Assembly (NCBI GenBank): GCA_963576475.1
Contig: OY754972.1
Location: 29,497,107 to 29,561,106, forward strand
Direction: 5' to 3'
From: Molanna angustata
Taxonomy: Eukaryota; Arthropoda; Insecta; Trichoptera; Molannidae
DNA length: 64,000 nt
The notes under the pieces were generated by a model. The model saw only the letters and a list, made by a program, of their open reading frames with translations. It searched no databases and had not been told where the DNA came from. Position numbers and translations under genes: made by a program. Position 1 is the first letter of the stretch. Each line of letters begins with the position of its first letter. Shown piece after piece: positions 60,701 to 64,000 of the stretch.

Positions 60701-63700
60701 TGAACACAATGTTGCGGTTTATTTTTTATAAATTTTATTTTTGCGTCAGATGCACATTGTAGTGCTACATATACCTCAGAAAAATTGAGGGTATCTTTGA
60801 CCAAATAAAAGTGCAAGTTTTTTTTTAATATTTTATTTGACTTCAAAATTTTCCGTTAATCGGCTTGAAAACAATGTTGCGGTTTATTTTATTTGAATTT
60901 TATTTTTGCTTCAGATGCACATTGTAATGCTACATACACCTCAGAAAAATTGAGGGTATCTTTGACCAAATAAAAGTGCTAGATTTTTTTTAATATAATA
61001 TTTGACATCAAAATTTTCCGTTAATCCGCTTGAACACAATGTTGCGGTTTATTTTTTATAAATTTTATTTTTGCATCAGATGCAGATTGTAGTGCTACAT
61101 ACACGTCAGAAAAATTGAGGGTATCTTTGATCAAATAAAAGTGCTAGATTTTTTTTTAATATTATATTTGACTTCAAAATTTTCCGTTAATCGGCTTGAA
61201 AACAATGTTGCGGTTTATTTTATTTGAATTTTATTTTTGCGTCAGATGCACATTGTAGTGCTACATACACCTTAGAAAAATTGAGGGTATCTTTGACCAA
61301 ATAAAAGTGCTAGATTTTTTATTAATATTATATTTGACGTCAAAATTTTCCGTTGATCCGCTTGAACACAATGTTGCGGTTTATTTTTTATAAATTTTAT
61401 TTTTGCGTCAGATGCACATTGTAGTGCTACATACACCTCAGAAAAATTGAGGGTATCTTTGATCAAATAAAAGTGCTAGATTTTTTTTTAATTTTATATT
61501 TGACTTCAAAATTTTCCGTTAATCGGCTTGAAAACAATGTTGCGGTTTATTTTATTTGAATTTTATTTTTGCTTCAGATGCACATTGTAGTGCTACATAC
61601 ACCTCAGAAAAATTGAGGGTATCTTTGACCAAATAAAAGTGCTAGATTTTTTTTAATATTATATTTGACATCAAAATTTTCCGTTAATCCGCTTGAACAC
61701 AATGTTGCGGTTTATTTTTTATAAATTTTATTTTTGCGTCAGATGCACATTGTAGTGCTACATACACCTCAGAAAAATTGAGGGTATCTTTGACCAAATA
61801 AAAGTGCTAGATTTTTTTTAATATTATATTTGACATCAAAATTTTCCGTTAATCCGCTTGAACACAATGTTGCGGTTTATTTTTTATAAATTTTATTTTT
61901 GCTTCAGATGCACATTGTAGTGTTACATACACCTCGGAAAAATTGAGGGTATCTTTGATCAAATAAAAGTGCTAGATTTTTTTTTAATATTATATTTGAC
62001 TTCAAAATTTTCCGTTAATCGGCTTGAAAACAATGTTGCGGTTTATTTTATTTGAATTTTATTTTTGCGTCAGATGCACATTGTAGTGTTACATACACTC
62101 CAGAAAAATTGAGGGTATCTTTGACCAAATAAAAGTGCTAGATTTTTTTTAATATTATATTTGACATCAAAATTTTCCGTTGATCCGCTTGAACACAATG
62201 TTGCGGTTTATTTTTTATAAATTTTATTTTTGCGTCAGATGCACATTGTAGTGATACATACACCTCGGAAAAATTGAGGGTATCTTTGATCAAATAAAAG
62301 TGCTAGATTTTTTTTTAATATTATATTTGACTTCAAAATTTTCCGTTAATCGGCTTGAAAACAATGTTGCGGTTTATTTTATTTGAATTTTATTTTTGCG
62401 TCAGATGCACATTAAAGTGCTACATATACCTCAGAAAAATTGAGGGTATCTTTGACCAAATGAAAGTGCTAGATTTTTTTATAATATTATATTTTACTTC
62501 AAAATTTTCCGTTAATCGGCTTGAAAACAATGTTGCGGTTTATTTTATTTGAATTTTATTTTTGCGTCAGATGCACATTGTAGTGCTACATACACCTTAG
62601 AAAAATTGAGGGTATCTTTGACCGAATAAAAGTGCTAGATTTTTTATTAATATTATATTTGACGTCAAAATTTTCCGTTGATCCGCTTGAACACAATGTT
62701 GCGGTTTATTTTTTATAATTTTATTTTTGCGTCAGATGCACATTATAGTGCTACATACACGTCAGAAAAATTGAGGGTATCTTTGATCAAATAAAAGTGC
62801 TAGATTTTTTTTTAATTTTATATTTGACTTCAAAATTTTCCGTTAATCGGCTTGAAAACAATGTTGCGGTTTATTTTATTTGAATTTTATTTTTGCGTCA
62901 GATGCACATTGTAGTGCTACATACACCTCAGAAAAATTGAGGGTATCTTTGACCAAATAAAAGTGCTAGATTTTTTTTTAATATTATATTTGACTTCAAA
63001 ATTTTCCGTTAATCCGCTTGAACACAATGTTGCGGTTTATTTTATTTGAATTTTATTTTTGCGTCAGATGCACATTGTAGTGCTTTATATACTGCAGAAA
63101 AATTGAGGGTATCTTTGATCAAATAAATGTGCTAGATTTTTTTTAAATATTATATTTGACATCAAAATTTTCCGTTAATCCGCTTGAACACAATGTTGCG
63201 GTTTATTTTTTATAAATTTTATTTTTGCGTCAGATGCACATTGTAGTGCTACATACACTCCAGAAAAATTGAGGGTATCTTTGACCAAATAAAAGTGCTA
63301 GATTTTTTTTAATATTATATTTGACATCAATATTTTCCGTTAATCCGCTTGAACACAATGTTGCGGTTTATTTTTTATAAATTTTATTTTTGCGTCAGAT
63401 GCACATTGTAGTGCTACATACACCTCAGAAAAATCGAGGGTATCTTTGATCAAATAAAAGTTCTAGATTTTTATTTAATATTATATTTGACTTCAAAATT
63501 TTCCGTTAATCGGCTTGAAAACAATGTTGCGGTTTATTTTATTTGAATTTTATTTTTGCTTCAGATGCACATTGTAGTGCTACATACACCTCAGAAAAAT
63601 TGAGGGTATCTTTGACCAAATAAAAGTGCTAGATTTTTTTTAATATTATATTTGACATCAAAATTTTCCGTTAATCCGCTTGAACACAATGTTGCGGTTT

Positions 63701-64000
63701 ATTTTTTATAAATTTTGTTTTTGCGTCAGATGCACATTGTAGTGCTGCATATACCTCAGAAAAATTGAGGGTATCTATGACCAAATAAAAGTGCAAGATT
63801 TTTTTTAATATTATATTTGACTTCAAAATTTTCCGTTAATCGGCTTAAAAACAATGTTGCGGTTTATTTTATTTGAATTTTATTTTTGCGTCAGATGCAC
63901 ATTGTAGTGCTACATACACCTTAGAAAAATTGAGGGTATCTTTGACCAAATAAAAGTGTAAGATTTTTTATTAATATTATATTTGACATCAAAATTTTTC
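57725..64000 (-). repeat. 166-bp satellite array, inverted, about 38 monomers, runs off the window
   Basis: Same satellite as 32440-39395 but reverse-complemented (TTGCGGTTTATTTT, AAAAATTGAGGGTATCTTTG, AAATTTTCCGTTAATC). Both monomer types are present (CCGCTTGAACAC versus CGGCTTGAAAAC). Alternation is less regular, with runs of one type (for example 59500-59900). Short frames such as that at 60369-60566 recur because of the repeats and are not genes. Confidence 0.95.

Noticed and set aside
57725..64000. Repeated ~65-codon frames (for example 59707, 60369, 62355)
   Set aside because: They recur with the 166-bp satellite and change by frame and indel among units. No sign of coding constraint.

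Overview
This is a piece of an arthropod, probably insect, nuclear genome. It is strongly AT-rich and gene-poor, and is dominated by mobile elements and satellite DNA. The evidence is several non-LTR retrotransposon (LINE) relics of types common in insects, a Tc1/mariner-superfamily transposase relic, tRNA-derived SINE-like units, an LTR element with a Lys-tRNA-like primer site, and short introns with GT..AG borders. Frequent words such as GTAGGTACCTAC recall sap-feeding Hemiptera or Lepidoptera; that is a recollection, not a tested assignment. A 200-N assembly gap lies at 28584-28783.

Layout. 1-12.5 kb: copies of a roughly 1-kb repeat family with 12-bp inverted ends (one partial at 1-300, then an inverted pair at 6.4-7.4 and 10.0-11.0 kb), a 687-bp foldback element, a LINE with an inverted 5' part, an 83-bp tandem array, a 113-bp tandem array built on a tRNA-like sequence, and a 171-bp hairpin. 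12.9-25.4 kb: antisense and sense LINE fragments, small MITE-like hairpins, and two places with short, phase-compatible exon candidates. 27.1-28.4 kb: a broken mariner-like element. 30.0-39.4 kb: two abutting satellites, about 19 copies of a 126-bp unit followed by about 42 copies of a 166-bp unit arranged as alternating dimers. 39.4-40.3 kb: a GC-richer island and a possible two-exon small gene.

40358-48945 is a complete LTR element on the minus strand. It has 1360-bp LTRs that differ at one site by eye, an ATAT target duplication and a Lys-tRNA-like primer site. It has no visible pol, and carries a 417-codon ORF of unknown function. It sits beside a 236-bp AT dinucleotide tract. 49.2-54.4 kb holds more LINE, hAT-like and MITE relics and an acidic ORF cut by a LINE.

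The best cellular gene is on the minus strand at 54433-56745. It has three exons, all introns in phase 0, and about 224 codons. The middle exon weakly resembles the TFIIS/Elongin A/Med26 N-terminal helical domain, and the last exon carries an acidic eight-residue repeat. Its introns contain a MITE, a 1-kb-family copy and a SINE.

From about 57.7 kb to the window end the 166-bp satellite returns in the opposite orientation, so the 18-kb LTR-element and gene segment is bracketed by inverted arrays of one satellite. Nothing here forms an operon or pathway. The interest lies in the satellite organisation, the LTR element without pol, and the uncharacterised split gene.
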